A stretch of 64,000 nt of DNA. It comes from an uncultured Chlorobiaceae bacterium (GTDB lineage Bacteria; Bacteroidota; Chlorobiia; Chlorobiales; Chlorobiaceae). Positions 53,436 to 61,371 of the stretch are shown here, piece by piece. The stretch is from positions 19,767-83,766 of the forward strand of contig CAJEXI010000002.1 of the NCBI GenBank assembly GCA_903994455.1, written 5' to 3'. Positions within the stretch are counted from its first letter, which is position 1. Each line of letters begins with the position of its first letter. Both the position numbers and the translations under genes were made by a program. The notes under the pieces were generated by a model. The model made no database searches and was not told where the DNA came from. It saw nothing but the letters and a program-made list of their open reading frames with translations.

Positions 53436-54778
53436 TACTCTCCCACTGTTGTTTTGTTCTCACCGGGGTTCATCATCATTGGCATAAGGCTGGTGCGCAT
53501 TCTTGGTATGCCTCCGAGTCGGCCCTGGAGATAGCTTTTCCGGATATCTTTGTCGTAGCGGACATCTTTATAGTCGCTGAACGACCACAGGCAGGATGAG
53601 CCTGACGCATTGCGTTCAGCGACCCACATTTCATCACGCCGGAACAGTTGCTGATCCATCAGCAGAACGTCATGGGTGGTGAACAAGAGCTGGGAACGAC
53701 TCTCCTTCGAACAGTTTTCAAGATAGCCGTCCAGAAGAGTGCGAGTCAGCAGGGTATGCAGACTCCGATCAAGTTCATCAATGACATAGACCTTTTTTGA
53801 TGAGGGTGCGGTGAGTTCCAGAAAAGCTGGCAAGAGATCAATCACACGCCGGGAGCCATCGGACTCCTGTTGTAACTCGAATTTTGCTTCGGTTCCGTCT
53901 GTTTTTTGATGAAAGGTTACCAGCTTCCAGGCAATGAGTTCACCCTCTTTTCGTGTGACCACATAGCGGTCAAGATCGGGCTCCAGCCGTATCGCTTTTC
54001 CCTCTTTGACCTCTTCCTGTATCAGGTTTTTTATGGCATCAGGAAATGGCAGATTTTCAAACGGAATTTTTTCTCCCCCGAGATGAGTGATGCCGGTATC
54101 AAGTTTTGGCAGCATGCTATTCATGGTGGCATACAGTGGATGCCCTTCATCGAGAAACTGCTCGAATGGTTCAAATCTTGAATCGGGAGCGACCAGTTCC
54201 AGAATATTCCTGAACCAGTTGTAGACCGGGCGGAAGGTTTCAACTTTTTGTGAAACCGAGTTGGTGAGAAACAATTGATTATCGCGTGTGCCCTGAAAGG
54301 CAAACTCAAGGAATGGGCGCTGTTCAAGGCCAGCGCCAAAATCTATCACCCCGTGGTGCCGGTGGTAGAGTGTTTTTTCACTTCCCGATGTAATTTCGAT
54401 CAGTTTCTCTTCCAGAACAGCTTTTCGGGTAAGGGTAAAACTGAATTCATAAATTGCTTCATCAATGAGAAGTTCAAATGAAAAACTGGAAGGCTTTGAC
54501 GCGCTTTGCGTATCGAGGCGGAAGGTGTCGACGGGAATGAGGGCATCGGGAAGCGTTCCCCTGACTACCAGATTTTTGGCAAAACTCAGCGCCTTGAAAA
54601 AGTTTGTCTTTCCCGAGGCATTGCCGCCATAAATGGCTGCGATCGGCAGTATCCGTGTCGAGTATTTTGCTACCTTTGGAACGCGCTCGCTATGCTGCCG
54701 TTCGCGGCTGGCAATCATGGAGAAGGAGACCGGTTCCATGAAGGATGCCCAGTTTTCAAGAGAGAAATTGATTAACAC
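53435..54778 (-). CDS. rloA: RloA-type AAA_15/AAA_21 ATPase
   Basis: 447 residues, SMC/ABC-like. The start [20 protein letters not shown] is followed by Walker [19 protein letters not shown] (~50-67). [18 protein letters not shown] holds the signature (S-x-G-x-x-R) and [17 protein letters not shown] the Walker B (~330-345); [20 protein letters not shown] gives the H-loop. It should dimerise on ATP and control the RloB nuclease. It is intact and coupled to rloB. No further gene lies directly upstream; 54779-55057 holds no supported gene. Whether the pair acts alone or with other genes in this island is unknown. Confidence 0.9.
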   Translation of the reverse strand: MLINFSLENWASFMEPVSFSMIASRERQHSERVPKVAKYSTRILPIAAIYGGNASGKTNFFKALSFAKNLVVRGTLPDALIPVDTFRLDTQSASKPSSFSFELLIDEAIYEFSFTLTRKAVLEEKLIEITSGSEKTLYHRHHGVIDFGAGLEQRPFLEFAFQGTRDNQLFLTNSVSQKVETFRPVYNWFRNILELVAPDSRFEPFEQFLDEGHPLYATMNSMLPKLDTGITHLGGEKIPFENLPFPDAIKNLIQEEVKEGKAIRLEPDLDRYVVTRKEGELIAWKLVTFHQKTDGTEAKFELQQESDGSRRVIDLLPAFLELTAPSSKKVYVIDELDRSLHTLLTRTLLDGYLENCSKESRSQLLFTTHDVLLMDQQLFRRDEMWVAERNASGSSCLWSFSDYKDVRYDKDIRKSYLQGRLGGIPRMRTSLMPMMMNPGENKTTVGE

Positions 54779-55057
54779 AACAAGGCTGTTTTATGAGATA
54801 AAATCACTTTCTGATGCCTTAAAATATTCTTTTCAGAAGATTATCCCTTATTGAAAGAGAAAATTTCTCATAGGATTGTTTTACTGGTGGTATTTTTCAG
54901 GGTATTGTCTCTTATGGTTTGATACTTTCTTGCAATCTCTTTGTACAATCGCCTTCAGGGGGAGTATCTTTCAAAAGAGAACGCCGTTGTTTTGGCCTCC
55001 GCGTTTCAGAAACTCCAGAAAGATTACTCTGGCCGGGAACAGGGTGGATGACCTGTG

Positions 55058-55354
55058 ATGAAACATCAATTCATAAAGATATCGACTGTAGATGTTCTCG
55101 ATGGCTGTTCACTGCGAATCCATTTTCATGATGGCGCAGTCAGAGAAATCAATCTTGAGCCCGTTTTGTAAGGCGAACTCTATGAACCGTTACGTAAGCA
55201 TGATTTTTTCAGCCAAGTGACTGTTGATGATGAAGCCAGCACCGTTGTGTGGCCAAATGGAGCTGACTTTGACCCTGACCTGCACTATGCCTGGGATGAA
55301 CATGTTGATACCTTTGCAAAGCAGATGCAGAGGATTGCGCATCTCTGCACATAA
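55058..55354 (+). pseudogene. DUF2442 protein with an in-frame stop
   Basis: From ATG 55058 the frame reads HQFIKISTVDVLDGCSLRIH...INLEPVL, then TAA, then GELYEPLRKHDFFSQVTVDD and STVVWPNGADFDPDLHYAWD to TAA at 55352-55354. The V-L-x-G-E-L-Y-x-P-L motif of DUF2442 is broken only by the stop, where the family usually has a single residue. DUF2442 proteins often pair with DUF4160 in toxin-antitoxin-like loci; no partner is seen. Confidence 0.7.
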
Positions 55355-55373
55355 CCATCCTCCCCCTCCCCTA

Positions 55374-55910
55374 TCACACCTCAAGCGCTGCACCATAAAC
55401 TTTCAGCCAGGCGACCTGCTTTTGATACTCGGGATAGTATTTGTCGACCTCATTCCAGAACTCCGCATTGTGTCTTTTGTGGTTGAAGTGACACAACTCA
55501 TGGACAATCAGGTAATCAATGACGCTTGCAGGAGCCATCATGACCTTCCAGTGGAAATTGACTTTCCGCTTTTTATCCGAGCAGGAGGCCCAGCGGCTCT
55601 TTAATTCCAGCACTGCAATCTCGTCTTCACTCTTTTGCCATGGCTCCCCCTGTATCAACGGAGCCAATGACTGCAATACATACCGTGCTGCACCGTCTGC
55701 GTTCCACGGCACCCCTGCTTTCAAAAGCGGGGTCATGTCATCAAGAAAACGCCGGTCATTGAGCTTCTCAAACAGGTTCATTTCAAATTCAGCTCGTGAT
55801 ATCTGATGTTCTTCGTGCTCAAGGTATCGTAAAAAGCAGTCCGCACAATCTGCGGATAGGTTCGGTAGAATACTCATTAACCACAAGGAAAGCTTGTGCC
55901 CCCCCTTCAT
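55374..55910 (-). CDS. In-frame chimera: AbiEii-like C-terminus fused to YgjP metallopeptidase 3' end (copy 3)
   Basis: A 178-residue open frame. Residues ~1-26 come from repeat DNA also present downstream of the intact metallopeptidase. Residues ~30-94 (FEMNLFEKLNDRRFLDDMTP, LLKAGVPWNADGAARYVLQS) resemble the C-terminus of AbiEii/AbiGii nucleotidyltransferases. From residue ~95 (EIAVLELKSRWASC) to the end it is the metallopeptidase end with HELCH and YGAALEV; the join is at 55625. The frame is preserved across the join, but there is no evidence that it is expressed. It may be a by-product of recombination. Confidence 0.55.
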   Translation of the reverse strand: MKGGHKLSLWLMSILPNLSADCADCFLRYLEHEEHQISRAEFEMNLFEKLNDRRFLDDMTPLLKAGVPWNADGAARYVLQSLAPLIQGEPWQKSEDEIAVLELKSRWASCSDKKRKVNFHWKVMMAPASVIDYLIVHELCHFNHKRHNAEFWNEVDKYYPEYQKQVAWLKVYGAALEV

Positions 55911-55931
55911 ACCTCAAGCGCCGCGCCATAG
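55848..55931. repeat. Metallopeptidase downstream-flank repeat, copy A
   Basis: It matches 58797-58892 with few changes: GCACAATCTGCGGATAGG, then GGTAGAATACTCATTAACCA, GGAAAGCTTGTGCCC and the last ~25 bases of the metallopeptidase gene (CTCAAGCGCCGCGCCATAG). It shows that flanking DNA was copied together with the gene end; it is the sixth, shortest copy of that end. Confidence 0.8.
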
Positions 55932-55957
55932 AGGTGAAATATCGAACAGTTATCGGA

Positions 55958-56335
55958 CTATTGCTCTTTTTCGAAATATTTTACTTTTTTCAAACCCTTG
56001 AAATGCTGATCCTGTGTCCAGAGGGTACAATCGTATTTCGAGGAAGTGGCATAAATAATACTATCAGCTAAAGCTAATTTGTTGTCTTTGCCAATCTTCG
56101 CAGAATAAATCGCCAGCTCTGCGTCGAGTTCGATCACCCGGCCTTGTTTCATATGAGCAATGGCCAGTAACGCTTGATCTTCGTTTGTTTCGACCAATAA
56201 CTTCTTGAATACTTCATAAAGGGTTATTGATGGAATAACAAGTGATGAAATATCTTCTATCGCTGCCGCCACAGCATCACCAACTTTGCTGCCAGCAAAG
56301 TATTCCAGCCAGCAAGAAGAGTCGACAACATTCAT
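55958..56335 (-). CDS. vapC: VapC-type PIN-domain toxin
   Basis: 125 residues with all four acids: MNVVDSSCWLEYFAG (D), ITLYEVFKKL (E), LALADSIIYATSSKYDCTLW (D) and TQDQHFKGL (D). It is expected to be an RNA-cutting toxin, often of tRNA or rRNA, kept inactive by VapB. Its start overlaps the antitoxin gene by four bases. It appears intact. Confidence 0.9.
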   Translation of the reverse strand: MNVVDSSCWLEYFAGSKVGDAVAAAIEDISSLVIPSITLYEVFKKLLVETNEDQALLAIAHMKQGRVIELDAELAIYSAKIGKDNKLALADSIIYATSSKYDCTLWTQDQHFKGLKKVKYFEKEQ

Positions 56336-56541
56336 ACTCTGTCGTCTTCCCTTTTGATCTCAGTGTTGATACCCTTGAAGATTCCTTTTAGCGATTGCAT
56401 TGGCTGGATTGGTACAAGTTCAATCCGACCTCCATAGGTGATGATCCCCATAGTCGTCCCTACACGAAGGCCTATATTTTCTCTAATTTCTTTTGGTATA
56501 ACAACCTGAAACTTACTTGAAACAGTTACAGTATTCATCAA
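56332..56541 (-). CDS. vapB: VapB-type AbrB antitoxin
   Basis: 69 residues (68 if the second ATG at 56538 is used). TVTVSSKFQVVIPKEIRENI with GLRVGTTMGIITYGGRIELV is a clear SpoVT/AbrB fold. The C-terminal MQSLKGIFKGINTEIKREDD is the toxin-binding tail. It is the first gene of the pair and should repress the operon together with VapC. Confidence 0.9.
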   Translation of the reverse strand: MMNTVTVSSKFQVVIPKEIRENIGLRVGTTMGIITYGGRIELVPIQPMQSLKGIFKGINTEIKREDDRV

Positions 56542-56835
56542 TTATCTCCATGAGTTACAATAACACGATCGATAGTGGTTGTCAAGAATTCTATCGCACC
56601 TGCAGGATCCGGCGAACATTGTAGACTAAGCAGCCCGATTCGGAGAAGCGTAAACCTCTTCTTGCGTAAAGTAACTTAACAAATCATTCTGATAAAGGAA
56701 ATATCTGATTCAGCCGAAGCGTTCTTGCGCATGAGGGGCCTATAGCAGAAATATCGGACTGCTATCATTATTATTTTTCTGCAAATGAGATTCGGACTAT
56801 ATCTGACCGTTCCCCAGTCCTGCATTCACGATCAA

Positions 56836-57019
56836 TCACACCTCAAGCGCTGCGCCATAGACTTTCAGCCATGCGACCTGCTTTTGATACTCAGGACAAT
56901 ATTTGTCGACCTCATTCCAGAACTCCGCATTGTGTCTTTTGTGGTTGAAGTGACACAACTCATGGACAATCAGGTAATCAATGACGCTTGCGGGAGCCAT
57001 CATCACCTTCCAGTGGAAA
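56836..57019 (-). pseudogene. YgjP-type metallopeptidase 3'-end copy 5
   Basis: The last ~60 codons of the metallopeptidase, including HELCH and YGAALEV, recur, ending at CCAGTGGAAA on the right. The rest of 56542-57162 has no supported gene. It separates the VapBC and AbiE cassettes. Confidence 0.85.
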
Positions 57020-57162
57020 ATTTAGCAGGCAATACTCACCACCACTCTTCCGGGAGGAAAAAGAAAGCTTTTGAAAATCAAATTTATATGTATAAAATAG
57101 AGTTACAATCGATTAGTGCATGACTTTTGAATGCAAAAGAGAGGCAAATCCGGGGCTAAATC

Positions 57163-57756
57163 ATGACAGGGCTACGAGAAGTAAAAAAACAGCTTCGGCC
57201 AGGAATGGCGTACAGGCGATCGGATCTGCAGCAATGGTCAAACGCTGTTGATCGCCACATCAGGCAACTGCAAAATGATGGGACACTCCGCAAGCTTTCA
57301 ATGGGTCTCTACTACCGCCCCAAGCAGACCGTTTTTGGTGAAGTACCCGTTGACGATAAAACGTTGGTACAGGCTTTTCTCAAAGATCACCGATTTCTGT
57401 TGACATCTCCCAACGCCTATAACTCTTTGGGGGTTGGTACAACGCAACTGTACAACAAAACGGTTGTTTACAACCACAAAAGGCACGGCAAGTTCAAATT
57501 AGGCGAACGCACGTTCGACTTTCGAAAAAAGGCTTTTTTCCCCCTGAAACCCTTCCCTGAATTTTTGTTGGTTGATCTTGTCAACAACATCAAAGAGCTG
57601 GCTGAAGACGAAGAGCTGGTGCTCTCTCATGTCAAAGAAAAAGCGCACTCCATGGATAAAATAAAACTTGCCAGAGCTATCCGTGAGTATGGAGGGGCAA
57701 GAGCACAAAAAATTTTTGAAACATCATCAGTGAACAATGCCAAAGTTACTGCATAA
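57163..57756 (+). CDS. AbiEi-like antitoxin / DUF6088 regulator
   Basis: 197 residues. An N-terminal winged-helix segment (VKKQLRPGMAYRRSDLQQWS, HIRQLQNDGTLRKLSMGLYY) is followed by the AbiEi C-terminal part with LLTSPNAYNSLGVGTTQLYN and a VYNHKRHGKFKLGERTFDF strand. Proteins of this type neutralise and regulate the nucleotidyltransferase toxin encoded next to them. The downstream gene overlaps by 20 bases, so the two are one transcription unit. Confidence 0.83.
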   Translation: MTGLREVKKQLRPGMAYRRSDLQQWSNAVDRHIRQLQNDGTLRKLSMGLYYRPKQTVFGEVPVDDKTLVQAFLKDHRFLLTSPNAYNSLGVGTTQLYNKTVVYNHKRHGKFKLGERTFDFRKKAFFPLKPFPEFLLVDLVNNIKELAEDEELVLSHVKEKAHSMDKIKLARAIREYGGARAQKIFETSSVNNAKVTA

Positions 57757-58681
57757 CCACAAAGATTTCAATGCGTTGATCAGCATTGTCGCCAACAACA
57801 TGTCGATTGCTCCTGAACTGGTTGAAAAAGATTATTGGATCATGCACTGCCTGTATGGATTGCAGAAAATGAACCTGACCTTTGAGCTGAAGGGCGGCAC
57901 ATCGCTCTCAAAAGGGTACGGTATTATTGAGCGCTTTTCAGAAGACATTGATATACGGATTGAGCCACCTGCTGAAATGAATGTTAAAACAGGTCAAAAT
58001 CACGAAAAGCCAGCTCATTGCAAAAGCAGAATGCACTTTTACGATTGGCTGGCAAGCAACATCACCATCAATGGCATTCACTCAGTCAGCCGTGATAACG
58101 CCTTTGACGATTCAAAATACCGTAGCGGTGGCATCCGCTTGCATTACAAAAGCTCCTCCGCCTCTCCACCCGGACTGAAAGAGGGCATCTTGCTGGAGGT
58201 TGGGTTTGATGACGTTGCACCGAATACACCAAAGGAGATAAGCTCATGGGCTTATGATTATGCCACAACAAAAGTTCCGATTATTGATAACCGAGCCAAA
58301 AGCATTCCCTGCTACAACCCGGGATACACTTTGGTTGAAAAGCTGCAAACCATATCGACAAAATATCGCCTTTGGATGAACACAGGGAAAAAGCCCGATA
58401 ACTTCATCCGACATTACTACGACATCTCTTGTCTCCTGCAATCTCCAGAGGTACTCTCTTTTATCGGAACCCCATCATACCAAGCACACAAAGAAAAGCG
58501 CTTTCCGAAGAGAGATAACCTTGTTCTTGCAACCAATGAGGCTTTTCTGCTTCATGATAAAACTACCAGGAATCAATACCGTGAAGCGTACGAAAACACG
58601 CAAGCACTCTACTACAAAACCCAACCACAATTCGACAGCATAATTGACCGGATTCAGACAGCCTTTGCGCTGGGACTATAG
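57737..58681 (+). CDS. AbiEii/AbiGii-type nucleotidyltransferase toxin
   Basis: 314 residues, full family length. Key motifs are APELVEKDYWIMHCLYGLQ, FELKGGTSLSKGYGIIERFS (G-G-T-S-L-S-K) and EDIDIRIEPP (D-x-D), the nucleotidyltransferase triad region, then GIRLHYKSSS and a C-terminal helical part with RHYYDISCLL. AbiE-type pairs give phage defence by an abortive mechanism, and relatives transfer nucleotides to tRNA ends. Both partners look intact here. Confidence 0.9.
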   Translation: MPKLLHNHKDFNALISIVANNMSIAPELVEKDYWIMHCLYGLQKMNLTFELKGGTSLSKGYGIIERFSEDIDIRIEPPAEMNVKTGQNHEKPAHCKSRMHFYDWLASNITINGIHSVSRDNAFDDSKYRSGGIRLHYKSSSASPPGLKEGILLEVGFDDVAPNTPKEISSWAYDYATTKVPIIDNRAKSIPCYNPGYTLVEKLQTISTKYRLWMNTGKKPDNFIRHYYDISCLLQSPEVLSFIGTPSYQAHKEKRFPKRDNLVLATNEAFLLHDKTTRNQYREAYENTQALYYKTQPQFDSIIDRIQTAFALGL

Positions 58682-58716
58682 AGACTGTCACCACCGACCA
58701 TTCTGTGGCTGCATGT

Positions 58717-58800
58717 AATTGTGCCGACAGCGTAGGCACTTTTTCAAATCGGTCAAGCTTTGACACTGGCAGCAACTGACACAATTGTGCCGACAGTGTC
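58717..58800. repeat. Direct repeat AATTGTGCCGACAG
   Basis: AATTGTGCCGACAG occurs at 58717-58730 and again at 58783-58796, after the AbiE stop and next to the metallopeptidase flank repeat. It may mark a recombination joint. Confidence 0.6.
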
Positions 58801-58892
58801 CGCACAATCTGCGGATAGGTTCGGTAGAATACTCATTAACCACACGGAAAGCTTGTGCCCGCCCATCACACCTCAAGCGCTGCGCCATAGAC
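58797..58892. repeat. Metallopeptidase downstream-flank repeat, copy B
   Basis: Partner of 55848-55931. This copy is contiguous with the intact metallopeptidase gene and so shows the original arrangement. Confidence 0.8.
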
Positions 58893-59543
58893 TTTCAGCC
58901 ATGCAACCTGCTTTTGATACTCAGGATAATACTTGTCGACCTCATTCCAGAACTCCGCATTGTGTCTTTTGTGGTTGAAGTGACACAATTCATGGACTAT
59001 AAGGTAATCAATGACGCTTGCGGGAGCCATCATGACCTTCCAGTGGAAATTGACTTTCCGCTTTTTATCCGAGCAGGAGGCCCACCGGCTCTTTAATTCC
59101 AGCACTGCAATCTCGTCAATGGTGAGCCCCATCATGCTGGCGTATTTGTGAACACGAGGGGGGATAAACTTGTTACCTCGTTTCCGATAAAACTCTTTGA
59201 ACAAATCATGAAGCGTTTCGTATGATCCTTCTGGCACATAAAAATAACGCCCTTTGCATTCAATCTCTTTTGCCTCTTCATGGTATTGCAGATAGTAATT
59301 CCTGCCCAGATAGAGAAACGATTGCCCGTTTACCGCCTCACGCCTTGTGGCCTTTTCGTTCAGCAGCTCCCGTCTGGTCTGGTATTTGTGGATTTTATAC
59401 TCATTCGCCTTGAGAATATCGTTGACGTTCTCTTCAGTGGTGTTTTCAGGCACAAGCAGAGAGATCGAGCCATCGCGCTCAAGGTAAATGCTGGCGGTCT
59501 TCCTTTTGCTGCGCTTGACCGTTATCTTCTGTTCAAGGGTCAT
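58866..59543 (-). CDS. YgjP-type zinc metallopeptidase (DUF45 / M48-like), intact copy
   Basis: 225 residues, family length. ITVKRSKRKTASIYLERDGS begins the usual beta-rich N-terminus, with GQSFLYLGRNYYLQYHEE in the middle and IDEIAVLELKSRWASCSDKK before the active site. The zinc motif is LIVHELCHFNHKRHNAEFW: H184, E185, H188 and probably H194. YgjP proteins are frequent companions of type I restriction hsdR genes. Here it overlaps the HsdR frame by four bases, so the two are one operon. A peptidase role is assumed from the motif; the substrate is unknown. Its 3' end recurs at 47276, 52177, 55374, 55908 and 56836. Confidence 0.9.
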   Translation of the reverse strand: MTLEQKITVKRSKRKTASIYLERDGSISLLVPENTTEENVNDILKANEYKIHKYQTRRELLNEKATRREAVNGQSFLYLGRNYYLQYHEEAKEIECKGRYFYVPEGSYETLHDLFKEFYRKRGNKFIPPRVHKYASMMGLTIDEIAVLELKSRWASCSDKKRKVNFHWKVMMAPASVIDYLIVHELCHFNHKRHNAEFWNEVDKYYPEYQKQVAWLKVYGAALEV

Positions 59544-61213
59544 GAGTGGCGGATCTCTGATTCCCGCTTTTCGGCAAGGCTGATGAGTTCAGTGGTAAGT
59601 TTTGCGGCTTTAGCTTTTATGGTGTCAATCCCGCAATAGTCAAGCTCGTCGCGAACATCACTCTCAAGTTGCCGGCGCTCATTACTTTTCTGCCAGCAAT
59701 TGGGGATCAGGATGAACTCTTTGATGCGGGCATAGAGCAGCTCTGCAATGTTGGCGGCGCTGCCGATGGTATCAGGATTTTTTGTGTCAATTCCGGCTTC
59801 CAGTACGATAAGCTCAAAAAACGGAGTGGCATGTTGATGAACGATACTCGCTTCATCCTTGCGCCCTTCACCGATATCGGCCCGCAAATTGGCAAGTTCT
59901 GACACCATAACATCCCAATGCTCTTTGTGGGCATCAAGTATTCGTTGCAGGCGCTCATTGAACAGGGTATAGAGTGCCGGGTCTTTGTCCATGTTGACTT
60001 TTATATGCCAGCGGATAGCATGTTCCATCTCTGATGCCCTGGCTTTTCCGGATCTATTGTGTGCTTCAAGAGTCTTGGGGAAATTATCCGACAAGAGCAT
60101 AACCGGGGGAATTCTGGGGTTTATTCCTTGTGATTCCAGATACTTATCGATCAGTTTCCTCACCTTTGCACCGGCCCATTTCAGATCAAGCGTCTCATCC
60201 TTGTACCGGTCGCGCATACGCATCAAGAGGTATCCCATCCGTTTGGCGGGTACATAGTACTCTTTTGCCATAGAAGCATTGAAGAGCAGGTCAAGACTGT
60301 CGAAGAAGGCCTTGATGCAGGTGTCGAACTGCGCTCGAAACTTTACCTCGGCCCCCAGCGCCACGCAGTTCTCAACAAGCTCCCACTCCTCGTTCTCATC
60401 AACCATGTTCTGGTTTACGAATTGTTCAATCTGCTTGATGCCATAGTCCTGAAACAACTGAAGCAGGCGGCGGAACCGGGACTCAAGAACCGGAATCTCT
60501 TTGTCGAGACCTCTGAAATAGGCGCTTAAATCTGCCAGCTCTTTTTCATCGCTTTTGGTGTAGATGGCCAGCGCGGTTTTTAAATGGGATGCAACGCCGA
60601 AATAATCAACAACAATGCCATGCTCCTTGACATAGCCGCTCTTCATCACCTTGGTTCGATTGACCCGCACAATTGCCTGCATCAAATCATGTTCGCGCAG
60701 GTTTTTATCGAGATACATCACCTGCTCAACCGGAGCATCAAAACCGGTCAGCAGGCGGTCGCAGACACAGAGAATGGCAATGCCCGATTCCGGTTTGTCG
60801 AAGTTGAAATCCTTTTTGAAACTCTCACTGGCATCTATGTCGGAGGCATCTCTGCGCGCCCTGGTGATGTAGCCAAGTTCATTGTTGTCTGACATGGTGA
60901 CCACGGCGCACACTTTCACGAACTGCATCTGTTTGATCAGCTCTTCGTCGCGCTCGCTTGCAGGTTTTGACAGCTCTTTGTCAATCCGCCCCCTGATTGC
61001 CTCTTCAAGCTCGTATTTGTAACGACATGCCGCCACAATCGAGGAGGCCACAACCTGTGCTTTCAAACCGTTGGGAAGCACCTCTTGCGTATAGTGCTCA
61101 ATAATATCTTCGGCTATCTTCTTGATGCGATCTTTCGATTCAAGATAGGCGGTCATGGTGCCAAAGCGCTTTTGAATTTCCTGCCGCTCCTCCTCTGACC
61201 GTTCACGGAACAT
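59540..61213 (-). CDS. hsdR: Type I restriction HsdR, C-terminal part only
   Basis: 557 residues from ATG 61213; the frame is open a little further up (NKELFKQEFED) to a stop near 61277. It contains the second helicase lobe: IAILCVCDRLLTGFDAPVEQ, VMYLDKNLREHDLMQAIVRV and the N-R arginine motif, then the C-terminal helical region that binds the methylase. Full HsdR is about 1,000 residues; the nuclease domain, Walker A and DEAD-like motifs are missing. Upstream DNA belongs to a different gene. No hsdM or hsdS is in the window. It is therefore probably a broken restriction subunit whose operon partner, the metallopeptidase, is still complete. Confidence 0.85.
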   Translation of the reverse strand: MFRERSEEERQEIQKRFGTMTAYLESKDRIKKIAEDIIEHYTQEVLPNGLKAQVVASSIVAACRYKYELEEAIRGRIDKELSKPASERDEELIKQMQFVKVCAVVTMSDNNELGYITRARRDASDIDASESFKKDFNFDKPESGIAILCVCDRLLTGFDAPVEQVMYLDKNLREHDLMQAIVRVNRTKVMKSGYVKEHGIVVDYFGVASHLKTALAIYTKSDEKELADLSAYFRGLDKEIPVLESRFRRLLQLFQDYGIKQIEQFVNQNMVDENEEWELVENCVALGAEVKFRAQFDTCIKAFFDSLDLLFNASMAKEYYVPAKRMGYLLMRMRDRYKDETLDLKWAGAKVRKLIDKYLESQGINPRIPPVMLLSDNFPKTLEAHNRSGKARASEMEHAIRWHIKVNMDKDPALYTLFNERLQRILDAHKEHWDVMVSELANLRADIGEGRKDEASIVHQHATPFFELIVLEAGIDTKNPDTIGSAANIAELLYARIKEFILIPNCWQKSNERRQLESDVRDELDYCGIDTIKAKAAKLTTELISLAEKRESEIRHS

Positions 61214-61371
61214 ATCCTCAAACTCCTGCTTGAAGAGTTCCTTGTTATAGCAATAGAAAGGAATAAATCTCTATTCGTCTGTTAATCCTGTCTTTCCAGA
61301 AGTATTATTGGCAACCCGGACTAAACCATTTGTATCAATATTTCGCAATCAAGTCGTCCCGATTTTCAGGT

